DNA of 7,883 nt from an uncultured Eubacteriaceae bacterium (GCA_947625175.1 CANQNI010000069.1:1-7883), one strand, 5' to 3'; shown: positions 1 to 5,830, numbered from the stretch's first letter. The notes: generated by a model not told the origin, from the sequence alone. Program-made: numbers and translations.

Positions 1-74
1 AAGCTCCCCTACAGGGCTTAAACGAGAAGCCCGCACTTCAAACGAAGACTTCGTTAAGTGCCGGGAGTATGTCA
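1..74 (+). mobile_element. Right end of an IS200/IS605-type element (partial)
   Basis: This stretch is strongly structured, unlike the AT-rich DNA beside it. One hairpin pairs GGGCTT (14-19) with AAGCCC (27-32). A second, longer one pairs CCCG-CACTT-AACGAAG (30-47) with CTTCGTT-AAGTG-CGGG (49-65) with small bulges. It ends in GGGAGTATGTCA, which resembles right ends of clostridial IS200/IS605 (tnpB) elements as I remember them. These elements have subterminal hairpins and no terminal inverted repeats or target duplications, which fits. The ATPase reading frame on the other strand loses family similarity exactly here, supporting an insertion boundary near 74. An open plus-strand frame (2-85) could be the tail of TnpB, but it is too short to call. 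The orientation and the family are inferred; the body of the element is outside the window. Confidence 0.6.
14..65 (+). repeat. Paired hairpins at the IS end
   Basis: Two adjacent stem-loops: 14-19 with 27-32 (perfect 6 bp, 7-nt loop) and 30-47 with 49-65 (about 16 pairs with a bulge at C61 and an unpaired CA at 39-40). In IS200/IS605 elements such hairpins are recognised by the TnpA transposase, and in TnpB elements the same right-end region forms the scaffold of the guide RNA. The inverted repeats are visible directly; the roles are from family knowledge. Confidence 0.65.
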
Positions 75-629
75 CTATTAACTGATTGGTTATTTTTATC
101 AGTGATGAGCCAATTATCTAATTGGTATTTGTTCTTATTCTTTTCTATAGTAAAGTCATTTGCTTTTAAAAATTCTCTAAAAGAAAAAGGAAGAATTTCA
201 ATAGTAATAGTTCTTCCAGATAATAATGTTGCTAATTGTCCTGAAGTTAAATAAGCGTTAGAACCAGTAATAAAAATATTGCAATTGAGTTCTACTCTAA
301 TACTGTTAACAGCTCTTTCCCAGCCGGTTATCATTTGAATTTCATCCAGGAAAATATAAAGCTTTTTTCCATCTACTTTTTTAGATCTCTCAATAAGATA
401 ATCGTATAATTGATCAACTGACCATTTACTATATTTATTATAATTCAAAATTTAACTGAACGATCTGATCTTCTAAAATTCCTGATTCTTTTAGATCATT
501 TACTAACATGGACAGTAAAGTCGATTTACCTGCTCTTCGGACTCCTGTAATTATTTTAATATGCTGACCACCTATTGTTTCCTTTAAAAAATCGGAATAC
601 GGCTCTCTCTTAATTAATTTGGCTTTCAT
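75..629 (-). pseudogene. AAA ATPase (AAA_14/DUF4143 type), frameshifted and truncated by IS insertion
   Basis: The start at 629 gives a product beginning MKAKLIKREPYSDFLKE, with a Walker A motif GVRRAGKST at residues 29-37. That frame stops at 438-440 just after VQLNFEL. The same protein resumes one frame over (NYNKYSKWSVDQL, from about 447) with Walker B LYIFLDEIQ, the sensor-like ITGSNA, and the LSGR and PFSFREFL segments typical of these ATPases. Intact members run to roughly 400 residues, with the DUF4143 nuclease-like region and a winged helix after this point. Here similarity ends near base 75 at the IS end. About 200 residues remain, so the gene is broken twice: by a shift equivalent to losing 2 nt (or gaining 1) and by loss of its 3' half. 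There is no good Shine-Dalgarno before 629. The biological role of the family is poorly known. The pseudogene call would fail only if the frameshift is a sequencing error or a programmed event. Confidence 0.8.
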
Positions 630-667
630 TTATTATTCAAAACTTACAATCTCGTTAATTTGTTTAA

Positions 668-695
668 ATCATAATTTATTTTCAATTAATTGAAA
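668..695 (-). promoter_or_regulatory. Candidate promoter of the AAA ATPase remnant
   Basis: On the minus strand, TTTCAA (690-695) lies 16 bp from TATGAT (668-673), about 40 bp before the start codon at 629. The -35 box overlaps the first palindromic repeat, so a protein bound there would block the promoter. Both boxes are moderate matches only, in very AT-rich DNA. Confidence 0.35.
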
Positions 696-780
696 CTACT
701 TTAAATTATGGCATTTATTTTCACTTGATTGAAAATACTTTTAGAAAAATAATCTATTTTCACTTAACCGAAAATACTTT
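676..780. repeat. Three palindromic repeats at an exact 39-bp period
   Basis: Copies occupy 676-702, 715-741 and 754-780. Each is 27 bp, and starts are exactly 39 bp apart. Copies 1 and 2 match at 24 of 27 positions, and copies 2 and 3 at 23 of 27. Each has dyad symmetry. Copy 1 contains the perfect palindrome TTTCAATTAATTGAAA, copy 2 has TTTTCA/TGAAAA arms, and copy 3 has TTTTC/GAAAA arms; all end in TACTTT. The 12-bp intervals are not conserved. The array sits between the AAA ATPase gene start and the neighbouring terminator, and copy 1 overlaps the putative ATPase promoter. An operator array, perhaps autoregulatory, is the simplest reading; this is inference. Confidence 0.75.
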
Positions 781-844
781 GAGTTTTTGAAATAATATTA
801 ACTAAGAATTAAGTTTTTTGAGGTAATCAACTAGAAAAATGGGC

Positions 845-869
845 AAAAAAAAACACTGCCTAGCAGTGT
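845..869 (-). terminator. Rho-independent terminator of the G5/transglycosylase gene
   Basis: Read on the minus strand, ACACTGC (863-869) pairs with GCAGTGT (853-859) around a 3-base loop and runs into a tract of eight to nine T (845-853). It starts 8 bp after the stop codon at 877. Confidence 0.9.
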
Positions 870-876
870 GTAAATT

Positions 877-1938
877 CTAATAACCTGTTCCATTTCCTAC
901 TCCATATAAGCTTTCCCCATACATAACTTTAGCATAGGCAAGAGCTGCGAGCAGATTATGGTAACCATTATAAATATCGTCAAAACCTTCGTGATGATAA
1001 TTATCGAAAGTATATGGGATAGTTTGCATCAGTCCCATAGCTTCCTGACCAACCAGTGAATTCGAATCAAAGATTTCCTGATGCGCGTTCTGATCTCCTG
1101 CTGATTCAGTATTAATCTGTCTTAAAACTTTACTAATCATATCTTCAGAAGTAGCCAAACCATTACGTTCTAAAGCTAAAACAACATACGGACGCCAGGC
1201 CTGTATATTACCCTTTTGGATTTCCGGCTTACCAACTTCCAAATTAGTTCCGACTTCAATTATTTCCTTAATCGGTTCAGTTCTTTCTTCATTAGTTACA
1301 ACAGATTCAACAAGTTGACCATTGTTATAAATATTCTCCTGAGTATAGGTGCGACTTCCATTAATACCTTTTTGAAGAACAGTAGACTTGTTAAAAGTAG
1401 CATTATCATTAACTACAATTTCAGACTGATAAGGAATTGCTTCGGTTTTAACTTCTGTTTCATTAGTACCACGGGCAATAGTGATATCAGCAGTATTTGC
1501 AGTGAGCATTTCATTAAGTCCTGGTTGAACTATATCAACAGGACTTATGGTAATACCACTTTCATTTAAGACCTCAGAAATAGTATCAGCACCTGAAGTA
1601 TAAGGAATCACATTACCGTCTACATTGATATTTCCACTTACCTTTTCAACTAGGGTAAGTGAATCTACCGCATTAATCGGTTCATCCAGACTCAGATTGC
1701 AGACATATTTTTCACTTTCATCAGAAGCTCTTTGAACTACCTCACCCACTGTTTCGTTTGGATGTTTAAAAACGACATTAGTTGATACAAATCCCTGTGC
1801 ATCTCTAAAAGTAACTTTTACCGGATCCTGCCTTAAATACTGATAAGCAATGATTCCACTAATCGTTACAAGAAGAACACAGCCCAGAAAGATGTACATC
1901 CAGCCGCTTTTGATAATTCTAAAAGTTCTGTGTTTCAT
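877..1938 (-). CDS. Membrane-anchored DUF348-G5-lytic transglycosylase wall protein
   Basis: A 353-residue, cell-surface peptidoglycan-modifying protein. A short basic N-terminus is followed by one hydrophobic anchor or uncleaved signal (about 13-32). Next come two DUF348-like (YabE-type) modules (about 40-100 and 102-155), then a G5 domain (about 158-235, with IPYQSEIVVND, KGINGSRTYT and the closing EEIIEVGT-like strand). The C-terminal domain (about 245-353) resembles soluble lytic transglycosylases: QINTES carries the likely catalytic Glu278, followed by GLMQTIP (302-308) and the GFDDIYNGYHNLLAALAYAKVMYG segment. The substrate is presumably the glycan strand, with G5 aiding wall binding. 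Clear GGAAGAAGAG precedes the ATG. It stands alone, with its own promoter and terminator, next to but separate from the acidic-tail membrane gene. The domain layout is like YabE/Rpf-type proteins, but the catalytic domain is SLT-like rather than the 3D domain of YabE. I am sure of the class, less of the physiological role (growth, germination or resuscitation). Confidence 0.88.
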   Translation of the reverse strand: MKHRTFRIIKSGWMYIFLGCVLLVTISGIIAYQYLRQDPVKVTFRDAQGFVSTNVVFKHPNETVGEVVQRASDESEKYVCNLSLDEPINAVDSLTLVEKVSGNINVDGNVIPYTSGADTISEVLNESGITISPVDIVQPGLNEMLTANTADITIARGTNETEVKTEAIPYQSEIVVNDNATFNKSTVLQKGINGSRTYTQENIYNNGQLVESVVTNEERTEPIKEIIEVGTNLEVGKPEIQKGNIQAWRPYVVLALERNGLATSEDMISKVLRQINTESAGDQNAHQEIFDSNSLVGQEAMGLMQTIPYTFDNYHHEGFDDIYNGYHNLLAALAYAKVMYGESLYGVGNGTGY

Positions 1939-1969
1939 TCTCTTCTTCCAATAAGCAGTTTATAGGAAG

Positions 1970-1998
1970 ATATTAACAAATTGTAAAAATTATGTCAA
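1970..1998 (-). promoter_or_regulatory. Strong sigma-A-type promoter of the G5/transglycosylase gene
   Basis: On the minus strand, a perfect -35 TTGACA (1993-1998), a 17-bp spacer and a -10 TAATAT (1970-1975) place the transcription start near 1963, about 25 nt before the ATG at 1938. It lies just after the terminator of the preceding gene, so this gene is an independent unit. Confidence 0.8.
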
Positions 1999-2016
1999 CA
2001 AAATTAAAAATCGCAT

Positions 2017-2040
2017 AAAAAAACCACCATAAAGGTGGTT
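2017..2040 (-). terminator. Rho-independent terminator of the acidic-tail membrane gene (and perhaps the upstream operon)
   Basis: On the minus strand AACCACC (2034-2040) pairs with GGTGGTT (2022-2028) across a 5-base loop and is followed by seven T (2017-2023). It begins 13 bp past the stop codon at 2053. No other GC-rich terminator is seen on this strand between here and 5009. Confidence 0.9.
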
Positions 2041-2052
2041 GTTATGATTCTC

Positions 2053-2610
2053 TTATTCTTCTTCACTAACTTCTTCTTCGACAGTTCCCAGAATAATTGG
2101 TTCAGAAGCTTCTTCTTCAACTATTTCTTCTTCAATTACCTCTTCCTGAGCCTGAGCTTGAATATCTGAAATAGTTGCAACAACGTCGTCCACTGTTTCT
2201 TCAACTTCAACCGGTTCTTCTAATTCAACCGTTTCATCAATTTCTTCAATAGTAAAAGATTCATTCGGCTCAGTTAAAGTAGTTGATGAAGCTGTTTCAG
2301 ATTCTGTGGTACTGGTCTTATTTTCTAATTCTTCAAATTTCTGATCTTCTGGAATGATATCTCCAGCTACTAACTGGATCATATAACCACAGAAGAAGAA
2401 AACACAAGTATAAAAGAAAGTTGGTCCAACAGAACTGATAAAAGCTGAGAGCATATCAGCAAAGCCAACATCAACATACATTCCAGAACTCATAACTGAT
2501 GATAGGTATCCAACAGTGGATACGATAGCAAAAATTGTATATAAACAGAATAAAATTGCTAATACATAAAATATAATAGCAAAAACTTTGGTCTTTCCTA
2601 AAAATTTCAT
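2053..2610 (-). CDS. Two-helix membrane protein with a glutamate-rich cytoplasmic or surface tail
   Basis: I do not recognise this 185-residue protein. It has two hydrophobic segments (about 9-34 and 62-83) joined by a small, weakly polar loop. A low-complexity tail from about residue 92 to the end is dominated by Glu, Val, Ile, Thr and Ser, almost free of Lys/Arg, and ends in SEEE. The net charge of the tail is strongly negative. The tail is probably disordered or partly coiled (QAQAQEEVIEEEIVEEE, 151-167). A good AAAGGAG lies 6 bases before the ATG. It follows the P1 hydrolase gene by 67 bp with no clear terminator between, so it may belong to that operon; its own terminator is at 2017-2040. 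A scaffold, a cation-binding protein or a partner-docking tail are all possible; nothing in the sequence chooses between them. Confidence 0.75.
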   Translation of the reverse strand: MKFLGKTKVFAIIFYVLAILFCLYTIFAIVSTVGYLSSVMSSGMYVDVGFADMLSAFISSVGPTFFYTCVFFFCGYMIQLVAGDIIPEDQKFEELENKTSTTESETASSTTLTEPNESFTIEEIDETVELEEPVEVEETVDDVVATISDIQAQAQEEVIEEEIVEEEASEPIILGTVEEEVSEEE

Positions 2611-2677
2611 TTATAACTCCTTTATAAATTTACAATATTTATATTATCCATTTAACCTTAAGAATAATAAAATTTTT

Positions 2678-3661
2678 TCAATTTTTTAAGTCGTTATAAG
2701 CAGGAATATCAAAAAGTGAAGTAGCTTGTGTACCAGCTCTAACAATAGCTTTAGCTGTGACATAAGCAGCCAAGGTACCGGCCAGATTTAAATCAGCTTC
2801 TACTGAATTATCTGAGACGACATAGAGAGAATCCCCATCAGCTGTTGTATGAATAGGAGAGATAGCCATAGCATAGCCATCCTGTCCCATCTGGGCAATT
2901 TTATTAAGTTCTGACTTGGAAAATTTTCCATTAGTTATAACACAACCAATCGTTGTGTTTCCGGTAAAGAGATTGGTTTTATCTGATTTATCCTGACCCA
3001 GCATAACAGATCTGGTTGAGATAACCTGTTTTCTATTTTCAGAAAGAAGACCTGCTATTAACTTATTATTATCAGGAAAGTCATTTATATCACCAAAGGC
3101 ATTAACGGCGATAATACACCCCATTTTGAGCTCTCCAACCTGGGCAGCGTAAATACCTAAACCTGATTTCATCATGCGGGCCGGTCCAAATAGTTTTCCT
3201 ACCGTAGCCCCGGTTCCTGCACCTACTGACCCTTCTGGTGGAAGTCTACGTTCTTTAAAATTATTAAATCCATCCTCACAGGCTCTGTAAGCCATTTGGC
3301 TATCAGGATAGGCATTTTTATCCCCGATAACCAGGTCAAAGATATCAGACTGTACAACTAGTGGCACTTTACAAATTCCGGTATCAAAACCATAGCCTCT
3401 TTCAGCAAGATAAGCCATAACGCCATTGGCTGCACCAAGACCAAAAGCTGAACCACCGCCAAGTACAACGGCATTTATCTTATCAGCTACACTGAGTTCA
3501 TTAAGAAGGGCCGTTTCTCTGGAAGCAGGACCACCACCGGCTATATTAAGGCCAGCAGACATTCCTTCTTCAGAAAAAACGACCGTAACTCCGGTCGCTT
3601 TTTCTAAATTTTCGGCATTGCCGATTTTAAAATTAGTAAAATTAATATCTATTTCTTTCAT
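2678..3661 (-). CDS. P1/S58 family self-processing hydrolase (DmpA/NylC type)
   Basis: A 327-residue member of the P1 (peptidase S58/DmpA, N-terminal-nucleophile-like) family, which includes beta-aminopeptidases and the nylon-oligomer hydrolase NylC. Family motifs seen are VVLGGGSAFGLGAANGVM (65-82), GSVGAGTGATVGKLFG (144-159) and VNAFGD (186-191). NTTIGCVITN (235-244) would be the processing site: cleavage between Asn235 and Thr236 would free Thr236 as nucleophile and give subunits of about 235 and 92 residues. A DGD motif at 275-277 sits 39 and 41 residues after Thr236, the spacing I recall for Asp306/Asp308 after Thr267 in NylC. Lys156 and Asn187 are plausible partners of NylC Lys189 and Asn219. 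DmpA itself uses Gly-Ser, so this protein is closer to the Asn-Thr group. It is presumably cytoplasmic (no signal peptide). Its ATG overlaps the stop of the amidase gene by 4 bases, so it is translationally coupled. The substrate is unknown: a peptide, beta-peptide or amide. Confidence 0.88.
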   Translation of the reverse strand: MKEIDINFTNFKIGNAENLEKATGVTVVFSEEGMSAGLNIAGGGPASRETALLNELSVADKINAVVLGGGSAFGLGAANGVMAYLAERGYGFDTGICKVPLVVQSDIFDLVIGDKNAYPDSQMAYRACEDGFNNFKERRLPPEGSVGAGTGATVGKLFGPARMMKSGLGIYAAQVGELKMGCIIAVNAFGDINDFPDNNKLIAGLLSENRKQVISTRSVMLGQDKSDKTNLFTGNTTIGCVITNGKFSKSELNKIAQMGQDGYAMAISPIHTTADGDSLYVVSDNSVEADLNLAGTLAAYVTAKAIVRAGTQATSLFDIPAYNDLKN

Positions 3662-4419
3662 AATTGTTTTAAAACTGGAAGTTCCTCCCGAAGTTTATAA
3701 ACTTCCTCAGGATTATAATTAATATATAAAATACCTTCATCCCCATCCAAAGTATCTAGAATGGCTCCATCTGGAGAGACAAAAAGTGAATGACCATAGG
3801 GATGAAATTTCACCTGGTCATTTTGGGCAGCGCCACATCCAAGAACAAAACACTGACTATCTAAGGCTCGAGCCTTTAGTAGAGTCTCCCAGTGTTTAGG
3901 ACCAGTTACATTGGAAAAGGATGCCGGAAGCAGGATCGTGTGAGCCCCGTTTTTAGCACACTCAGTAAAGAGATGATCAAAACGCAGGTCATAGCATATT
4001 AATAAACCAAACTTTCCAAATGGGGTTTCAATGACCGTAGCTGAATCGCCTCTATTGAACCGATCCGATTCATTAGTTTTTAAGTGCTCTAAATTAACAT
4101 CATAGAGATAAACTTTCCTGTGTTTTCCGAGTAGTTTCCCATCTTGTCCAAAAACAAAGGAAGTATTATAAACTTTATCGCCGTCTTTTTCAGGAAGAGA
4201 GCCTGCTACAATAATCGTCTCTTTTTCCCTGGCTAGATTACTAAAGTGATTTATATAATAATCAGTATTTAAATCAAAGTCTGTTCCAAAAGGAAAGATA
4301 AAGCTCTCCGGTAAAATAATCATATCGGTGTTATCAACTTCTTTGATTAACTCAGTAACCCGATTGAGATTATCTTCAGGATTGTTAGAGGCTTTAAACT
4401 GGATTGCTGCTAATTTCAT
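3658..4419 (-). CDS. Nit2-like omega-amidase / carbon-nitrogen hydrolase
   Basis: A nitrilase-superfamily amidase, 253 residues from the ATG at 4419. Counting from that start, the triad is Glu38 (ILPESF), Lys102 (KHRKVYLYD) and Cys142 (LICYDLRF). The Nit2 branch is suggested by the HRKVYLYDV segment, the RALDSQCFV-like block and the compact length. Members release ammonia from omega-amides of 2-oxo acids (alpha-ketoglutaramate, alpha-ketosuccinamate) or deaminate glutathione by-products; which one applies here is not visible. The frame is open further upstream with a GTG at 4440 (7 extra residues), but no ribosome site precedes it, and family members usually begin near MKLAAIQ, so I chose 4419. 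It overlaps the end of the DUF2148 gene by 26 bases and the start of the P1 hydrolase by 4, so the three are one coupled unit. It is cytoplasmic. Confidence 0.88.
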   Translation of the reverse strand: MKLAAIQFKASNNPEDNLNRVTELIKEVDNTDMIILPESFIFPFGTDFDLNTDYYINHFSNLAREKETIIVAGSLPEKDGDKVYNTSFVFGQDGKLLGKHRKVYLYDVNLEHLKTNESDRFNRGDSATVIETPFGKFGLLICYDLRFDHLFTECAKNGAHTILLPASFSNVTGPKHWETLLKARALDSQCFVLGCGAAQNDQVKFHPYGHSLFVSPDGAILDTLDGDEGILYINYNPEEVYKLREELPVLKQL

Positions 4420-5008
4420 CTGTTTCTGATTCTTTTTCACCAGAATTTACTATATCTGTTAAGGTTCCGAATTGTTCTGTTCTATCATAGAAAGGATTTT
4501 TACCTGCACAGGTCAGGCAAACAGCAATTATCTGATTATATTTTTTTCCAAAGTATCCGTGTTCTAAAGCAGCTTTACCTGCTGAAAATAATACTCTATT
4601 ATCGACACGGTGATTAGCAGCAATTGAAATAGCTGAACCAATAGCTATACCCAGATCAATTGAAGCAAACGCACAGGCGTGGCAATGTTCTTGGGCTTCT
4701 GCGCAGTTACGGGCTCCACAATATTGGCAAATTTCATTAAGTCCAGAGGTTTTTGAATTTACAGCGATTAAAACTACGGCAATAGCATTAAGTAGCATTT
4801 TTCCGTCTCTGATAAAAAAAGGTTGATCTTTTTCTTTTCCTATTTTTATCATTTCTTTAGATAATTTTACAATGTCATTATCTAGTAGGATAAGTGTTCC
4901 CAGACGGTCAATTCCTTTAGTTTTAGGCGCAGTTCTTGCTGCACAGGTCATTTCCATCGCGGTATTAATAACCGCTTGTCTTTCACTTTCTGATGCATTA
5001 ATAATCAA
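4394..5008 (-). CDS. DUF2148 cysteine-rich ferredoxin-like protein
   Basis: A 204-residue protein with the layout of DUF2148 (ferredoxin domain-containing) proteins: the opening ...TCAARTAPKTKGIDRL (21-36), a central cysteine cluster C94-x2-C97-x4-C102-x6-C109-x2-C112, the ASIDLGIAIGSA helix (115-126), DNRVLFSAGKAAL (136-148) and the near-terminal GKNPFYDR (169-176). Cys22 plus two further cysteines (C164, C167) bring the total to eight, enough for one or two Fe-S clusters; the clusters are inferred. The start is TTG at 5008, with AAAGGA 8 bases upstream and the usual MI-N... beginning; the next ATG in frame (residue 18) would cut the conserved N-terminus. A charged tail of about 17 residues (EKESETDEISSNPV) is encoded partly within the amidase gene overlap. 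It is first in the operon. Family function is not established; a redox or electron-transfer role in anaerobes is likely. Confidence 0.85.
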   Translation of the reverse strand: MIINASESERQAVINTAMEMTCAARTAPKTKGIDRLGTLILLDNDIVKLSKEMIKIGKEKDQPFFIRDGKMLLNAIAVVLIAVNSKTSGLNEICQYCGARNCAEAQEHCHACAFASIDLGIAIGSAISIAANHRVDNRVLFSAGKAALEHGYFGKKYNQIIAVCLTCAGKNPFYDRTEQFGTLTDIVNSGEKESETDEISSNPV

Positions 5009-5032
5009 TTCGAAAATCCTTTTTTTATTTTA

Positions 5033-5038
5033 ATTATA
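5033..5038 (-). promoter_or_regulatory. Candidate -10 box for the DUF2148-amidase-P1 operon
   Basis: A perfect TATAAT on the minus strand lies 24 bases before the TTG start at 5008, so transcription would begin about 18 bases before it. No convincing -35 is present at 16-18 bp; only AATATA is found. The call rests on the -10 and its position downstream of the preceding terminator, and an activator may be needed. Confidence 0.5.
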
Positions 5039-5073
5039 CCGCATATTGCAATGGTTATATTAACTGGTTATGA

Positions 5074-5108
5074 GAAAAAGAAAGACCAGACTTTCCTAAA
5101 AAAGTCTG
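5074..5108 (-). terminator. Rho-independent terminator of the HdeD-like gene
   Basis: On the minus strand CAGACTTT (5101-5108) pairs perfectly with AAAGTCTG (5087-5094) around a 6-base loop, then GTCTTTCTTTTT (5074-5085) follows as the U-rich tail. It lies 26 bp past the stop at 5134 and shields the DUF2148 operon from read-through. Confidence 0.85.
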
Positions 5109-5133
5109 ATCAGTATATATAAAGTGTCTCATC

Positions 5134-5718
5134 TTATTTGCTTTCGTGTGCGACTCTATCTGTTGCATGTTTGAGTGAACTGTTTAAAACAGATAAACGG
5201 TAAGCCAAAAAACAACATTGGACTCCCAGAACCACTAACATTGATCCAAACAGGAGTGAGATAAATTCAGTCGTAAATGCCGGAGCCATAATCATAAAGA
5301 AAGATAAAGCTATCGTTAAGATTCCAAGTGCTAAAGTCCAACCCCAGTATTTATCACCAACATCCTTTAAGGCAAAAGAATTAGCGCAGGTATTAACACC
5401 CATAAAGAGAACACAGAAACTAACATAATAAGCAAAAGTACCAACTGCCATCCCAGGCATTAATAGAATTAGTCCAAGAATTATAGTAAAAATACCTAAG
5501 GTAAAACTCCAACCCCAAGCCGGGATAACATCTCTTTCTTTATAAACCATGTAAGTTTTATAAATACCATAAGCAATAAAGTAAATAGCAAAGGTATAAC
5601 TCATTGCAATATAAGTTGTAACCGGGTTAAAGAATACAAATACGCCTAAACCAATAGCCAGGAGGCCAAATATTAAGGCGACCCACCAACGTCTTACTAC
5701 TCCTTCTAATTGTTCCAT
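5134..5718 (-). CDS. HdeD/DUF308-family six-helix membrane protein
   Basis: A 194-residue integral membrane protein with six predicted helices (about 11-31, 36-56, 68-87, 92-113, 124-145, 151-173). It is built as three repeats of a two-helix unit. Each begins with an aromatic pair or triplet (RWWVALIFGLLAIGLG, AWGWSFTLGIFTIILG, YWGWTLALGILTIALS) and then has a Pro near the hairpin. This is the HdeD/DUF308 architecture; in Escherichia coli HdeD is linked to acid resistance at high cell density, but in Firmicutes the role is mostly unknown. The tail (HATDRVAHESK) is polar. AGAGG lies 8 bases before the ATG. It is divergent from the TetR gene, with dyads between them, so control by that regulator is plausible. 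It has its own terminator at 5074-5108. A role in stress protection is inference only. Confidence 0.85.
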   Translation of the reverse strand: MEQLEGVVRRWWVALIFGLLAIGLGVFVFFNPVTTYIAMSYTFAIYFIAYGIYKTYMVYKERDVIPAWGWSFTLGIFTIILGLILLMPGMAVGTFAYYVSFCVLFMGVNTCANSFALKDVGDKYWGWTLALGILTIALSFFMIMAPAFTTEFISLLFGSMLVVLGVQCCFLAYRLSVLNSSLKHATDRVAHESK

Positions 5719-5740
5719 TTTATTACCTCTTTCTTTCTTG

Positions 5741-5803
5741 ATTTAATGGAATTTCTTTTGTGTAAAGTTATCTCCAGCGGTACTTAATATATATCCATTA
5801 AAT
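5741..5803. promoter_or_regulatory. Perfect 10-bp inverted repeat, possible operator pair
   Basis: ATTTAATGGA (5741-5750) and its exact reverse complement TCCATTAAAT (5794-5803) have starts 53 bp apart, about five helical turns. One arm falls between the putative -35 and -10 of the HdeD-like gene and the other in its leader, which would suit repression by a dimer or a looping pair. An RNA hairpin with a 43-base loop is the alternative. Confidence 0.45.
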
Positions 5804-5812
5804 AAAAAACAA
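5784..5812 (-). promoter_or_regulatory. Candidate promoter of the HdeD-like gene
   Basis: On the minus strand TTGTTT (5807-5812) and TATTAA (5784-5789) are separated by 17 bp, predicting a start near 5777 and a leader of about 60 bases. The boxes are moderate, and other -35/-10 pairs are possible in this AT-rich region. Confidence 0.35.
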
Positions 5813-5830
5813 ACATTTTTTAAGAAGATT

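Noticed and set aside
2..85. Plus-strand open frame as the C-terminal tail of TnpB
   Set aside because: The 27 codons run through the hairpins into flanking DNA and cannot be told from chance without the upstream sequence; kept only as a note in the IS entry.
69..254. Plus-strand open frame of 61 codons
   Set aside because: It lies antisense to the ATPase remnant, has no ribosome site and looks like no known protein.
676..780. Repeats with regular spacing as a short CRISPR array
   Set aside because: The intervals are only 12 bp, the repeats are themselves imperfect, and no cas gene is near; an operator-type array fits better.
782..838. Loose direct repeat AGTTTTTGA...TTAACTA / AGTTTTTTGA...CAACTAG
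   Set aside because: Imperfect, with gaps and in AT-rich DNA; it does not match the 39-bp unit and may be chance.
1216..1569. Plus-strand open frame of 117 codons
   Set aside because: It is the antisense shadow of the G5 region of the wall protein; Asn/Ser/Phe-rich composition and no recognisable domain.
2641..2680. AT-rich inverted repeat after the P1 hydrolase gene as a terminator
   Set aside because: The possible stem has almost no G-C pairs, so it would not terminate well; read-through to the next gene seems more likely.
3426..3722. Plus-strand open frame of 98 codons
   Set aside because: Antisense to the P1 hydrolase and amidase genes, whose own motifs are unmistakable.
4420..4440. 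GTG start at 4440 for the amidase
   Set aside because: No ribosome site precedes it, and the seven added residues (MKKNQKQ) precede the usual family N-terminus at ATG 4419.
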